Below are positions 11,456-21,353 of a DNA stretch of 64,000 nt, one piece after another; the first letter of the stretch is position 1; each line of letters starts with the position of its first letter. The notes beneath the pieces are model-generated. The model saw nothing but the letters and a program-made list of their open reading frames with translations. It was not told the origin of the DNA and ran no database searches. The DNA lies in contig NZ_LDJO01000014.1 of NCBI RefSeq assembly GCF_001431595.1, forward strand, positions 124,001 through 188,000, given 5' to 3'. This DNA is from Stenotrophomonas acidaminiphila. GTDB taxonomy: Bacteria; Pseudomonadota; Gammaproteobacteria; Xanthomonadales; Xanthomonadaceae. A program made the translations under genes and the position numbers.

Positions 11456-13069
11456 TCAGGCGGCGAAGGCGCCGTGCGGCGCCGCCATGACGATGCGGAA
11501 GCAGGCCCCGCGCGTGGGCACGGCGATGTAGTCCAGCTGCGCCTGGTTGGCCCGGCACAGCTCGCGGGCGATGTACAGGCCCAGGCCGGTGCCGTGTTCG
11601 GACGTGGTGTAGAACGGCCGGAACAGCTGCGCGGCGACGGCTTCGGGGATGCCGGGGCCACGGTCGATCACGTCGATCACCGCATGGCGCCCGGCCGGCG
11701 CGACGCGGATGCGCACCCGCGCCGGCTCCTCGCCCATGCGCCCGTACTTGAGCGCGTTGTGCACCAGCGCGGTCAATACCTGGTGCAGGTGGCGCGGGTC
11801 CATCAGCGCCGGCACCGAGGATTCGCGGATGATGGATTCCACGTCGTCGGTTTCGGTGGACAGGGTCTGCCGGTACTCCAGCACGAAGCGGCGCACGAAG
11901 CTGGCCAGGTCCAGGTTTTCCGGGCTGGCGCGTTCGCGGCGGGCCAGCGCCAGCACGCTCTCGACGATGCCGTTGGTGCGCTGGCATTGCTGGTGGATGA
12001 TCTGCAGAAGGCGGCGGTCGGCATCGCCCAGGTCGCTGGATTCCTCCAGCAGCTGCGTGGCGTAGTTGATCGCGGCCAGCGGGTTGCGGATCTCGTGGGC
12101 CAGGCTGGCCGAGAACCGGCCCAGGGTGGACAGGGTCAGCGATTCGGCGCGGCGCGAGACCACGCTGGTGTCGTCCAGGAACACCAGGGTCTGGTCGCTG
12201 CCGGCAAGCATGCGCACGAAGCGCGGCAGTACCTCGGGCAGGTCGCCGGCCAGGCGCAGCGGCAGCTCTTCCTCGTTCATGCCGTTGCGCCAGCGCTGCA
12301 GGCGCCGCGCCAGTTCGGGCGCGATCTGCGCCAGCCGCGCCTCGCCGCCGGCCAGTCCGTCGCCGGCTTCGCCCAGCAGCGCGGCCGCGGCCTCGTTGGC
12401 CAGCGCGATCCGGCCGCCGCCGTCGACCGCCAGCACGCCGGTGCGCATGCGGCGGATGATCAGTTCGTTGATCTCGAACAGGTTGGCGACCTCGGCGCCG
12501 CGCCGTTCGGCCAGTTGCTGGTTGCGGCGGGCGCGGTTGCCGATCTGGTAGCTGATCCAGGCCAGGGCGAGGTAGCTGGTGATGAACATCGCCAGCTCTG
12601 CGAGGGTGCGCGTGCTGTCCCCGCCCTCGAGCTCGCGCCAGGCGAACTCGGCCACGGTGGCCAGGCTGGCCACCACCGCCACCAGCATGCCGCGCGAGAG
12701 CGGCAGCAGCATGGCCGCGGCGGAAATGTTGAACAGCAGCGTCATCGAGATGCCGGCGCTGGCGCCGGGCAGCGCGTGGGTGAGCAGGGTGGCGGCGAGG
12801 ATGTCGGCCACCGCGCCCCAGAACACCAGCGGCTGCAGCCAGCGCTCGTTGCGGCCCCACACCAGCAGGCCCAGCGCGATCGGCAGGTAGCCGACGGACA
12901 CGGCGCGCGCCAGTAGCGGATGGTGGGCTTCGCTCATCAGCCCGCTCAACGGACTGAACACCAGCGCCGCGATCAGGCTGGCGATCAGCACCCGGTACAG
13001 CGCGAAGAAGTACAGCTCGCGCCGCGGTATCGATTCGATGCGGTCGATCAGCGAGGAACGGGGAGGCAA
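11456..13069 (-). CDS. pilS: Sensor histidine kinase PilS
   Basis: Inner-membrane kinase that partners PilR in control of pilin expression. 537 residues: about six membrane helices in the first 200 residues (ELYFFALYRVLIASLIAALVF onward), a PAS-like domain (ELIIRRMRTGVLAVDGGGRIALAN), HisKA (ASLAHEIRNPLAAINYATQL) and HATPase_c (LVHNALKYG, DRGPGIPEAV, GTGLGLYIAREL). I place the start at the TTG at 13069, giving MPPRSSLIDRIESIPRREL, with CGGAG upstream; no ATG lies near the conserved beginning. Divergent from sucC. Confidence 0.9.
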   Translation of the reverse strand: MPPRSSLIDRIESIPRRELYFFALYRVLIASLIAALVFSPLSGLMSEAHHPLLARAVSVGYLPIALGLLVWGRNERWLQPLVFWGAVADILAATLLTHALPGASAGISMTLLFNISAAAMLLPLSRGMLVAVVASLATVAEFAWRELEGGDSTRTLAELAMFITSYLALAWISYQIGNRARRNQQLAERRGAEVANLFEINELIIRRMRTGVLAVDGGGRIALANEAAAALLGEAGDGLAGGEARLAQIAPELARRLQRWRNGMNEEELPLRLAGDLPEVLPRFVRMLAGSDQTLVFLDDTSVVSRRAESLTLSTLGRFSASLAHEIRNPLAAINYATQLLEESSDLGDADRRLLQIIHQQCQRTNGIVESVLALARRERASPENLDLASFVRRFVLEYRQTLSTETDDVESIIRESSVPALMDPRHLHQVLTALVHNALKYGRMGEEPARVRIRVAPAGRHAVIDVIDRGPGIPEAVAAQLFRPFYTTSEHGTGLGLYIARELCRANQAQLDYIAVPTRGACFRIVMAAPHGAFAA

Positions 13070-13273
13070 GCGCGGGCTCCGGCGGCGGGCGGCAGGAGGG
13101 AGTATAGGTGCCGGCGGGAGCCGCCGCGGGTTGCCGGCGGTCCCTGCGCTGCGGCCGGCAAGTGGCTGAAATGGCGCGCGATTCCGTCCTTCCCGTGGTT
13201 CCGGGCAGGCCTTCGCTGTGTTCCCGGCATCCGGGGTGGAAACCCTGCGGGCCATCGGCAAGCGATGCCAAAG

Positions 13274-13294
13274 ACCGCCGCTGGCGGTTTTTTT
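13274..13294 (+). terminator. Intrinsic terminator or attenuator upstream of sucC
   Basis: A CCGCC/GGCGG stem with a short loop is followed by seven Ts on the plus strand. No plus-strand gene precedes it, since pilS runs the other way, so it would end a short transcript starting in the pilS-sucC gap or attenuate a long sucCD leader. The rest of the 333-base gap (13070-13402) shows only the promoter listed next. Confidence 0.55.
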
Positions 13295-13321
13295 GCGCCG
13301 CAGGCCGCGGTCGGCGACAAT
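13293..13321 (+). promoter_or_regulatory. Candidate sucCD promoter
   Basis: TTGCGC (13293-13298), a 17-bp spacer and GACAAT (13316-13321) resemble a sigma-70 promoter, giving a leader of about 75 bases before sucC. It directly follows the T-run of the terminator-like hairpin. Assigned by eye only. Confidence 0.4.
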
Positions 13322-13402
13322 GGTGGGCCCGCCCGCCCTGCAGGAAAGCCATCCGATGGCCCTGTGGACTCGTGGCGGTTGTTCCCATTCCCACGGTGAC
13401 AC

Positions 13403-14575
<1,173 letters not shown>

Positions 14576-14614
14576 TCATTCCCTGTTTCGGGGCACCGGG
14601 CTGCGCTTCTCCAG

Positions 14615-14658
14615 CCCCCTTGAGTCAAGGGGGCGACATCGCCGCGAAGCGGCGATGT
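14615..14658. repeat. Two adjacent perfect hairpins between sucC and sucD
   Basis: CCCCCTTGA and TCAAGGGGG form a 9-bp palindrome with one central base (14615-14633). Immediately after, ACATCGCCGC and GCGGCGATGT form a 10-bp stem with a GAA loop (14636-14658). No T-run follows, so they probably act as mRNA stabilising or processing elements, or are a REP-like mobile repeat lodged inside the operon. Confidence 0.7.
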
Positions 14659-14756
14659 GGGGGATATGGAGGCATGCCTGAGTGATGTTTCGCATGGCGG
14701 AGCATCACGTGGTTCCGAAGCCGATAAACAGCAAGAGATTCAGAGGACTCAAACGA

Positions 14757-15632
14757 ATGTCCGTTTTGATCAACAAGAACACCAAGGTGATCGTGCAGGG
14801 CTTCACCGGCCAGCAGGGCACCTTCCACGCCACCCAGATGATCGAGTACGGCACCCAGGTCGTCGGCGGCGTCACCCCGGGCAAGGGCGGCACCACCCAC
14901 ATCGACCTGCCGGTGTTCAACACCGTGGCCGATGCCGTGGCCAGCACCGGCGCCGACGCGTCGGTGATCTACGTGCCGCCGCCGTTCGCGGCCGACGCGA
15001 TCCTGGAAGCGGCCGCTGCCGGCATCAAGGTCATCGTCTGCATCACCGAGGGCATCCCGGTGCTGGACATGCTGCGCGTGGACAACGTGCTGAAGAGCTC
15101 GCATCCGGATACCGTGCTGATCGGGCCGAACTGCCCCGGCGTGATCACCCCGGGCGAGTGCAAGATCGGCATCATGCCGGGCCACATCCACAAGCCGGGC
15201 AAGATCGGCATCGTGTCGCGTTCGGGCACGCTGACCTATGAAGCCGTGAAGCAGACCACCGAAGTCGGCCTGGGCCAGTCCACCTGCATCGGCATCGGCG
15301 GCGACCCGATCAACGGCCTGAACTTCGTCGACTGCCTGAAGCTGTTCAACGAAGACCCGCAGACCGAAGGCATCATCATGGTCGGCGAGATCGGCGGCGA
15401 CGCCGAGGAAGCCGGTGCGGAGTACATCAAGGCCCACGTGAAGAAGCCGGTCGTCGGCTTCATCGCCGGTGCTTCGGCTCCGGCCGGCAAGCGCATGGGC
15501 CACGCCGGTGCGATCGCCTCGGGCGGCAAGGGCACCGCCGAAGGCAAGTTCGCCGCGATGGAAGCCGCTGGCGTCGTCACCGTGCGTTCGCCGGGCGACC
15601 TGGGCGCGGCCATCGCCAAGCTGGTCAAGTAA
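14757..15632 (+). CDS. sucD: Succinyl-CoA synthetase alpha subunit
   Basis: Alpha subunit with the CoA-binding Rossmann domain and the phosphorylated histidine. 291 residues, the normal length. Visible motifs are [20 protein letters not shown] at the N-terminus, [29 protein letters not shown], and [17 protein letters not shown], which holds the catalytic histidine. The ATG at 14757 begins the conserved [15 protein letters not shown] and has GAGGA upstream; in-frame ATGs further left (from 14682) run through the intergenic repeats and are not used. Followed by a strong terminator. Confidence 0.97.
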   Translation: MSVLINKNTKVIVQGFTGQQGTFHATQMIEYGTQVVGGVTPGKGGTTHIDLPVFNTVADAVASTGADASVIYVPPPFAADAILEAAAAGIKVIVCITEGIPVLDMLRVDNVLKSSHPDTVLIGPNCPGVITPGECKIGIMPGHIHKPGKIGIVSRSGTLTYEAVKQTTEVGLGQSTCIGIGGDPINGLNFVDCLKLFNEDPQTEGIIMVGEIGGDAEEAGAEYIKAHVKKPVVGFIAGASAPAGKRMGHAGAIASGGKGTAEGKFAAMEAAGVVTVRSPGDLGAAIAKLVK

Positions 15633-15649
15633 GACCTGCCGCGACGCGC

Positions 15650-15685
15650 AACGAAAAGGCCGCCTCCGGGCGGCCTTTTCGTTTG
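15650..15685 (+). terminator. Rho-independent terminator of sucCD
   Basis: A stem of about 14 bp (ACGAAAAGGCCGCC pairing with GGCGGCCTTTTCGT) has its T-rich side at the 3' end 17 bases after the sucD stop. The A-rich arm means it could also work for the minus-strand genes. Confidence 0.85.
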
Positions 15686-15709
15686 TGCGCTACCGCTGCT
15701 CCTGTTTTT

Positions 15710-15776
15710 GTAGGAGCGACTTCAGTCGCGATGAAGCTTTCCCGGTGAAGCCCCTCGCGACTGAAGTCGCTCCTAC
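15710..15776. repeat. REP element with perfect 22-bp inverted arms
   Basis: Arms 15710-15731 and 15755-15776 are exact reverse complements starting GTAGGAGCGACTTCAGTC. This sequence is familiar as an abundant REP family in Pseudomonas and Xanthomonadaceae. It sits between the convergent sucD and DUF3108 gene ends. Confidence 0.85.
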
Positions 15777-15790
15777 GGGGGGGCCGCGGC

Positions 15791-16474
15791 TCAGCGCAGC
15801 GACTTGATCGTCAGGTCCAGCGCATCCTTGCCGCCTTCGCGCTGCAGCAGGCGCACCGGCACCGGCAGGCCCGGCGCGATCCAGGCGATCTGCTCCTTGT
15901 CGCCATCCACGCGCGAGACCTTGGTCGCTTCCACGGCCTTGCCGTCGATGGTCATGTTTTCCTTGCCGACGACGCGGTAGGACAGCGTCTTGACCCGGCC
16001 GCCATCCACCATGCGGTAGTTGAGCGGCTTGCCGGCGGCGACGTCGCGGGCGATGGCCAGGTTGATCAGCAGGCCATCCATGTCGCCGTTCTGCAGCTGC
16101 ACGGGTCCGCGACGGTCGGGCTTCACATCGCCGCTCCAGGTGGCCTGGTTGCTGCCCCAGTCGTAGCGCGCCTCGACCGTGCGGCGCTTGAACGGGATCA
16201 CCGAGGCATCGTGGCTGCTCAGCGGGCGCAGGCGGCCGTTCTGCTCGTCGAACAGGGTGCTCTGGCTGAGTTCGGCCAGCTGGTTCTTCACCTGCAGCGT
16301 ATAGCGCCACTTGCCGCCGCTGTCCGCGGCCAGGGTCATCATGCCGTTGGCCTGCAGGCCCATGTAGCTGGCCTGGTAGTTGGCGGTGAAGGGCTGCACC
16401 GCGAACGCGGGCACGCTGGCCAGGGCGGCCAGGGCGGCGACAGCCAGCGGAAGGGGACGCAGGAAGGGTTTCAT
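15791..16474 (-). CDS. DUF3108 domain protein, downstream paralogue
   Basis: Secreted protein of unknown function, 227 residues. The N-terminus is a signal peptide (MKPFLRPLPLAVAALAALASVPAFA). The mature part starts VQPFTANYQASYMGLQANGMMTL, typical of DUF3108, with predicted beta-rich lipocalin-like sequence and a C-terminal PVRLLQREGGKDALDLTIKSL. It lies two bases after the upstream paralogue, whose 3' end supplies its AAGGAG ribosome-binding site, so the two are translated from one message. Family members are periplasmic; no enzyme residues are evident. Confidence 0.85.
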   Translation of the reverse strand: MKPFLRPLPLAVAALAALASVPAFAVQPFTANYQASYMGLQANGMMTLAADSGGKWRYTLQVKNQLAELSQSTLFDEQNGRLRPLSSHDASVIPFKRRTVEARYDWGSNQATWSGDVKPDRRGPVQLQNGDMDGLLINLAIARDVAAGKPLNYRMVDGGRVKTLSYRVVGKENMTIDGKAVEATKVSRVDGDKEQIAWIAPGLPVPVRLLQREGGKDALDLTIKSLR

Positions 16475-16476
16475 GC

Positions 16477-17247
16477 TCAGGCTCCTTGGTACTCGGTCAG
16501 GCGCAGGTCGATGGCATCCTCGCCGTCTTCCCGTTGCAGGATGCGCACCGGGGTCGGCACGCCGTTGGCGATCCACAGGATGGTTTCGTCGTTGCCGCCA
16601 TTGGTGCGGTAGACGCGCAGCGCGTCGTAGCTGAGGTCGCCGACCTGCACGGTCTCGGTGCCGGCGGCGGCCTGGTATTCGTACTGGCGCACCCGGCCCA
16701 CGTCCACGTAGCGGTAGCGCAGCGGCTGGCCGGGGCGGGCGTCGCGCATCAGCGACAGGTTGAGCAGCAGCGCGCTCTGGTCGCCATGCTGCAACGGGAT
16801 CGGGTGCTGGCGCTCCTTCTTCAGGTCGCCCTGCCACTGCGCGGTGCCGTCCTGCCAGTTGTAGGTGCCGGTGACCTTCTTGCCGAGGAACAGCGCCTTC
16901 TTCACCGTGCTCTGGCTCAGCGGCACGTACACCGCGCCCTCGTTGTCGAAGACCGTGCTCTGCTCCAGGTTCAGACCGAGCACGCCGGCGAACCCGCGGC
17001 GGCCGCGCACGGCCAAGTCCACGCGCCAGCGGCTGCCTTCGTTGTGGACCACGCGCATGGTCGCATCGCCCGCCTCCTTGCCCTTGTAGAAGGCCTGGTA
17101 GGTGGCGACGAACGGCTCCAGCGCCGGCGGATCCCATTCGGCCTGTGGCAGCGCCATGGCGCCGGCCTGCGGGGCGTCCTGGGCCACGACCGGCAGCGCG
17201 GTCAGCAGGCCCGCCAGCAGCAGCGGTTTGAGGAAAGCGGTCGTCAT
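16477..17247 (-). CDS. DUF3108 domain protein, upstream paralogue
   Basis: Secreted protein of unknown function, 256 residues, with signal peptide MTTAFLKPLLLAGLLTALPVVAQ. The mature part (PFVATYQAFYKGKEAGDATMRV ... VPTPVRILQREDGEDAIDLRLTEYQ) matches the same DUF3108 pattern as the next gene, so the pair arose by tandem duplication. ATG at 17247. It follows purN on the same strand after about 60 bases, and may share transcription with the purM-purN group. Confidence 0.85.
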   Translation of the reverse strand: MTTAFLKPLLLAGLLTALPVVAQDAPQAGAMALPQAEWDPPALEPFVATYQAFYKGKEAGDATMRVVHNEGSRWRVDLAVRGRRGFAGVLGLNLEQSTVFDNEGAVYVPLSQSTVKKALFLGKKVTGTYNWQDGTAQWQGDLKKERQHPIPLQHGDQSALLLNLSLMRDARPGQPLRYRYVDVGRVRQYEYQAAAGTETVQVGDLSYDALRVYRTNGGNDETILWIANGVPTPVRILQREDGEDAIDLRLTEYQGA

Positions 17248-17309
17248 GCTCGGATCGGGGCGGGTGGGATGTGGATCATGCCAGCCTGCGCATCAGCGGC
17301 ATGTGCGGA

Positions 17310-17969
17310 TCAGGACGTCAGCGTTCCGGCGGAATCTAGGCGCAGCGGACTAAACAGGGACTGACCATCGAGCAGGACCCTGCCATCCTGTTCAGTTATG
17401 CGTCCTTCGACCAGCAGGCGCACGGCCGCCAGCAGCAGCGGGTGTTCGACCGCCAACACCCGCGCGGCCAGCGCCTCGGCGTCGTCGCCGGGCAGCACCG
17501 GGACCCGCGCCTGGGCGATCACCGCGCCGGCGTCCAGTTCCGGCACGACGAAATGCACGCTTGCCCCGTGCTCGGCGTCGCCGGCCTCGAGGGCGCGGGC
17601 ATGGGTGTGCAGGCCCTTGTGCAGCGGCAGCAGCGACGGGTGGATGTTGACCAGGCGGCCGGCGAAGCGCTGCACGAAGCCGGCGCCGAGGATGCGCATG
17701 TAGCCGGCGCAGACGATCCAGTCCGGCGCGCAGGCGGCCACCGCATCGCCGAGTGCGGCGTCGAAGGCCTCGCGGTTGTCGAAGTCCCTGGGTGGCCGCG
17801 CCCAGCGCTGCGCCGGGGCGACCTTGTCCAGCGCCGCGGCGCCGGGTTTGTCGGAGAACACCCTGGCGATGCGCGCGTGCAGCTGCCCGGCGGCGATGCC
17901 GTCCAGCAGGCATTGCAGGTTGCTGCCGCGCCCGGAGGCGAGCACGGCGATGCGCGCCGGCGCGTTCAT
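17310..17969 (-). CDS. purN: Phosphoribosylglycinamide formyltransferase
   Basis: GAR transformylase of purine synthesis, which moves a formyl group from 10-formyl-tetrahydrofolate to glycinamide ribonucleotide. 219 residues. Visible motifs: RIAVLASGRGSNLQ (phosphate loop), VCAGYMRIL, the catalytic stretch LVNIHPSLLPLHKGLHTHARAL with the Asn and His, and HFVVPELDAGAVIAQ carrying the Asp region. Start ATG 17969 overlaps the stop of the DUF2238 gene (ATGA). Same direction as purM, two genes upstream. Confidence 0.95.
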   Translation of the reverse strand: MNAPARIAVLASGRGSNLQCLLDGIAAGQLHARIARVFSDKPGAAALDKVAPAQRWARPPRDFDNREAFDAALGDAVAACAPDWIVCAGYMRILGAGFVQRFAGRLVNIHPSLLPLHKGLHTHARALEAGDAEHGASVHFVVPELDAGAVIAQARVPVLPGDDAEALAARVLAVEHPLLLAAVRLLVEGRITEQDGRVLLDGQSLFSPLRLDSAGTLTS

Positions 17970-18592
17970 CGCGGCGCCCGCCTGGCCAGCGGCCATGCCA
18001 GCAGGCTGCCGACGGTGGCCAGCAGCATGTCGGCGTGCGCGTCCCAGACATCGCCCTGCTGGCCGTTGTAGGCCTCGGCCGCTTCCGGCGACAGGGCCAG
18101 GGCGATGCCCCATTCCAGCCATTCGTAGACCAGGCTGGAACACATGACCGCCATCGCCGCCAGCACGAACGCCTGCCCGCCGCGCAGCGCCGGCCAGGCA
18201 TGGCGCGCCAGCTGCGCCAGCGCGGGCGTGAAGCAGAGGCCATAGAGGAGATGGATCAACCGGTCGAAATGGTTGCGCTGCCAGCCGAAGGCCGCGCCCG
18301 GCGACCAGCCGGTCAGGGCCTGCAGCCATGCGTCGTACGGCACGTTGGAATACAGCCAGCGCGCGCCGACGCAGTGCAGGGCGATGAAGCCGCAGACCGC
18401 GGTGAAGGCGCCGCTGCCCAGCGGCCAGCGCCGGTCCACCCACCACAGCGCCGCCAGCCCGACCACGGTCAGCGAACTGTGCAGCGCCTGTTCCAGCGGC
18501 CACAGCGGTTTGATCCAGGTGAGCAGGAACAGGGCCAGCACGCCGGCGAACGCGGCCTTCTTGGCGGGGCTCATGCGGCGTGGTCCGAACAT
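17966..18592 (-). CDS. DUF2238 (YjdF-like) membrane protein
   Basis: Integral membrane protein of about 208 residues with around six hydrophobic segments. It has the DUF2238 hallmarks NHFDRLIHLLYGLCF and EWGIALALSPEAAEAYNGQQGDVWDAHADM, with His, Asp and Glu residues in or near membrane segments that suggest metal binding. Function is unknown; E. coli YjdF is a relative. The first ATG is 18592; an internal ATG at 18574 (MSPAKKAAFAG) is equally possible as neither has a clear ribosome-binding site. Its last bases overlap the purN start. Confidence 0.8.
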   Translation of the reverse strand: MFGPRRMSPAKKAAFAGVLALFLLTWIKPLWPLEQALHSSLTVVGLAALWWVDRRWPLGSGAFTAVCGFIALHCVGARWLYSNVPYDAWLQALTGWSPGAAFGWQRNHFDRLIHLLYGLCFTPALAQLARHAWPALRGGQAFVLAAMAVMCSSLVYEWLEWGIALALSPEAAEAYNGQQGDVWDAHADMLLATVGSLLAWPLARRAPR

Positions 18593-18617
18593 GGGGTGAA
18601 GGCCGGTGGCGTGCCGT

Positions 18618-19061
18618 TCAAGCGAAGGCCGCCTTGACCGAAGGCCGCACCAGTACGATCAGGGTGAATACGCCGAGCACCGTGCCGATGGGCATCATCA
18701 TGCAGGAGATGGCGGCCACCACCAGGCACAGCAGATGGCGCCGGCGCTGCGCCAGGCAGCGGCCGGCATAGGCCATGAAGCCGGCCAGGATCAGGCCGCA
18801 GGCGATGAAGACCCCGGCGAAGGCGACGAAGAACCAGCCGAACAGCTGCGGACCGAAGGTTTCCATCCCCGAGGCGCCCGGATCCATCGGCAGCTTGCCG
18901 CTGACCATGGCCAGCCCCATCACCAGGTGCAGCACGGGGAACAACGAGAACAGCCCGGTGATCGCCGCCACCACGTAGTGGAAAATCGACAGGAGACGCA
19001 GCTGGCTGGCGTCGTCCTCGCCCAGCGCGGGTGGCGGAACGGGGGCGTTCAGCGCATCCAT
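18618..19061 (-). CDS. Small four-helix membrane protein of unknown function
   Basis: 147 residues. A charged N-terminus (LGEDDASQLRLLSIFHYVVAAITGLFSLFPVLHL) leads into about four membrane helices, and the last reads IGTVLGVFTLIVLVRPSVKAAF. The EDDASQLRLLSIFHYVVAA opening is common in small membrane proteins of Xanthomonads and Pseudomonads, but I know no function. It lies 26 bases after purM and 25 bases before the DUF2238 gene, so all four genes from purM to purN are probably one transcript. Confidence 0.75.
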   Translation of the reverse strand: MDALNAPVPPPALGEDDASQLRLLSIFHYVVAAITGLFSLFPVLHLVMGLAMVSGKLPMDPGASGMETFGPQLFGWFFVAFAGVFIACGLILAGFMAYAGRCLAQRRRHLLCLVVAAISCMMMPIGTVLGVFTLIVLVRPSVKAAFA

Positions 19062-19087
19062 GAGTGGCACCTTGCGGCCGGAAGGGG

Positions 19088-20146
19088 TCAGCCGATGCGC
19101 ACGCGCTCGGCGCCGCTGGCGGCGACCACTTCGCCGATACGCCAGTGCGCCAGCTGCAGCGCGTCCAGCGAGGCGCCGATGGCGGCGGCCTGGTCGGCCG
19201 GCACCAGCAGCACGAAGCCGATGCCGCAGTTGAAGGTGCGCCACATCTCGCTGTCGGCGACGTTGCCCTCGCGCTGCAGCCACTGGAACACCGGCGGCAG
19301 CGTCCAGCTGCCGGCGTCGATGTCCAGGCCCAGGCCGTCGGGCACGACGCGGATGATGTTCTCGGTCAGGCCGCCGCCGGTGACGTGGGCCATGCCGTGG
19401 ATGGCGGCGCCGTGCTGCTTGAGCAGCGACAGGATCGGCTTGACGTACAGGCGGGTCGGCGCCATCAGCGCGTCCACCAGCTTCACGCCGTCTTCCAGCA
19501 CCAGCTCGCCCGGCTGGCCGGCGCGGTCGTAGATGCGGCGCACCAGCGAGTAGCCGTTGGAATGCGGGCCGGAGGAGGCGATGCCGATCAGCACGTCGCC
19601 CTGCCGCACGGCCGCGCCGTCCTTCAGTTCGCTCTTCTCCACCGCCGCCACGGTGAAGCCGGCCAGGTCGTACTCGCCGGGCGCGTACATGTCGGGCATC
19701 TCGGCGGTCTCGCCGCCGATCAGCGCGCAGCCGGCCTCGGTGCAGCCGTTGGCGATGCCGCCGACCACCGCCGCGGCGGTGTTGATGTCCAGCTTGCCGG
19801 TGGCGAAGTAATCCAGGAAGAACAGCGGCTCGGCGCCCTGCACCAGCACGTCGTTCACGCACATGGCGACCAGGTCGATGCCGATAGTGTCGTGGCGGCC
19901 GAGCTGCTGGGCCAGCTTGAGCTTGGTGCCGACACCGTCGGTGCCCGACACCAGCACCGGCTCGCGGTACTTGCCCGACAGGTCGAACAGCGCGCCGAAG
20001 CCGCCCAGCCCGCCCATCACCTCGGGGCGGAAGCTGCGCTTGACCAGCGGCTTGATGCGTTCGACCAGTTCGTTGCCCGCGTCGATGTCCACGCCGGCGT
20101 CACGGTAGGTCAGGGGAGAGTTGGCGGAAGTCGGGGAACTGGTCAC
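19088..20146 (-). CDS. purM: Phosphoribosylformylglycinamidine cyclo-ligase
   Basis: AIR synthetase, the fifth step of purine synthesis. 352 residues with [22 protein letters not shown] at the N-terminus, [49 protein letters not shown] and [12 protein letters not shown], all PurM hallmarks. ATG at 20146; the first dozen residues ([12 protein letters not shown]) are a non-conserved extension usual in this family. First gene of the leftward purM-purN transcript and divergent from the DUF2066 gene across 97 bases. Confidence 0.96.
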   Translation of the reverse strand: MTSSPTSANSPLTYRDAGVDIDAGNELVERIKPLVKRSFRPEVMGGLGGFGALFDLSGKYREPVLVSGTDGVGTKLKLAQQLGRHDTIGIDLVAMCVNDVLVQGAEPLFFLDYFATGKLDINTAAAVVGGIANGCTEAGCALIGGETAEMPDMYAPGEYDLAGFTVAAVEKSELKDGAAVRQGDVLIGIASSGPHSNGYSLVRRIYDRAGQPGELVLEDGVKLVDALMAPTRLYVKPILSLLKQHGAAIHGMAHVTGGGLTENIIRVVPDGLGLDIDAGSWTLPPVFQWLQREGNVADSEMWRTFNCGIGFVLLVPADQAAAIGASLDALQLAHWRIGEVVAASGAERVRIG

Positions 20147-20243
20147 GGGCGGCTGCGCTGGCGGGGTGAACGGGCGATTTTAACAGGCCACGTTGGCGCC
20201 AAGGCCGCATTCGGGCAACAATTCCCACCGGAACCGTCGAGCA

Positions 20244-21353
20244 ATGGAACCCTCAATGCGTCGCAGCCTGGCCTTTTTCCTGTTTCTGGCGTTCTGCCTG
20301 TCCGTCCCGGCGGCGCATGCGCAGTCCGGCATGCGTACCGAGGGCGACGTGGCCAGCGCGCAGAACCCCTACGAGGCCGAGGTCCCGGTCAACAGCCAGG
20401 GCGACGCCGACCGCAACGGCGCCCTGGCGCGCGCGCTGGGCGCGGTGCTGGGCAAGCTGTCCGGCGACCGCAGCGCCATGACCCGCCCGGGCGTGGCGCA
20501 GGCGCTGCGCAGCGCCAGGGACATGGTCGAGAGCTACGACTACCGCCAGGACCAGAGTGTTTCGGCGTCCGGGGCGCCGAGCTTCCGCACCATGCTGGTG
20601 GCGCGCTTCCGCCAGGACGACGTGGATGGGCTGGTGGCGGCGCTGGGGCTGCCGATATGGCCGCAGCCGCGGCCCAAGCCGGTGGTCTGGATGGCGATCG
20701 ACGACGGCAGCGGCCCGCGCCTGGTGGGCGTGCAGCAGGCCAACGCCGCGCGCCCGCTGCTGGATCGCGCCATCGAACGCGGTTTCCGCCTGGGCCTGCC
20801 CGGCGGCGGCGCGGCCGAGCAGGCGCTGGTCGGCGCGATCTGGCGCCAGGACACCGCCGCGATCGCCCGCGCCTCGGCGCGCTATGCGCCGCCCATGCAA
20901 CTGGTCGGCAAGCTGTACCGCGCCAGCGGCGGCGGCTGGATGGCCGACTGGGTGTTCGTCGACGACGGCCGCGAACTGGCCAAGTGGACCACCCGCGACG
21001 GCGATGCCCGCCGCGCGATGGCCGGCGGCGCCGACGGCGCGGCCGACGCGCTGGTCAAGCGTTATGCCAAGGCGCCGGTGGCCGGCGCGGCCGGTACCTA
21101 CCGCATCCGCGTCAGTGGCCTGCGGACCGCCGCCGACTACCTGCGTGTGGCCGCGACCCTGCAGTCGGTGGCGGTGGTGCGTTCGATGGTGCCGGTGCAG
21201 GCCTCCGGCGACCGCCTGGAGCTGGACCTGGAGCTGATGAGCGGCCTGCAGGGGCTGAACCGCATGCTCGGCGCGGACGCGGCGCTGCAGCCGGTGGCGC
21301 CGCCCGCCGAGGGCGCGCCGGTCTCCGGTCCGGCCGAGTACCGCGTCCGATGA
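20244..21353 (+). CDS. DUF2066 domain protein, exported
   Basis: Protein of unknown function, about 369 residues, with a signal peptide (RRSLAFFLFLAFCLSVPAAHAQ). The DUF2066 core runs from about residue 35 (YEAEVPVNSQGDADRNGALARALGAVLGKLSG). ATG 20244 or ATG 20256 could be the start; the latter has GGAAC upstream. The stop overlaps the start of the permease gene (ATGA). The order DUF2066, AI-2E-type permease, hda is known to recur in Xanthomonads, so a link of this exported protein to the permease is reasonable but unproven. Confidence 0.85.
   Translation: MEPSMRRSLAFFLFLAFCLSVPAAHAQSGMRTEGDVASAQNPYEAEVPVNSQGDADRNGALARALGAVLGKLSGDRSAMTRPGVAQALRSARDMVESYDYRQDQSVSASGAPSFRTMLVARFRQDDVDGLVAALGLPIWPQPRPKPVVWMAIDDGSGPRLVGVQQANAARPLLDRAIERGFRLGLPGGGAAEQALVGAIWRQDTAAIARASARYAPPMQLVGKLYRASGGGWMADWVFVDDGRELAKWTTRDGDARRAMAGGADGAADALVKRYAKAPVAGAAGTYRIRVSGLRTAADYLRVAATLQSVAVVRSMVPVQASGDRLELDLELMSGLQGLNRMLGADAALQPVAPPAEGAPVSGPAEYRVR

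Noticed and set aside
15710-15776. The 22-bp inverted repeat as a terminator
   Set aside because: No T-run, and a good terminator for sucCD lies just upstream; the sequence matches a known REP family.
19064-21349. Extension of the AI-2E permease frame some 760 codons upstream
   Set aside because: The extension is antisense to purM and out of frame with the DUF2066 gene; the true start is the ATG overlapping the DUF2066 stop.
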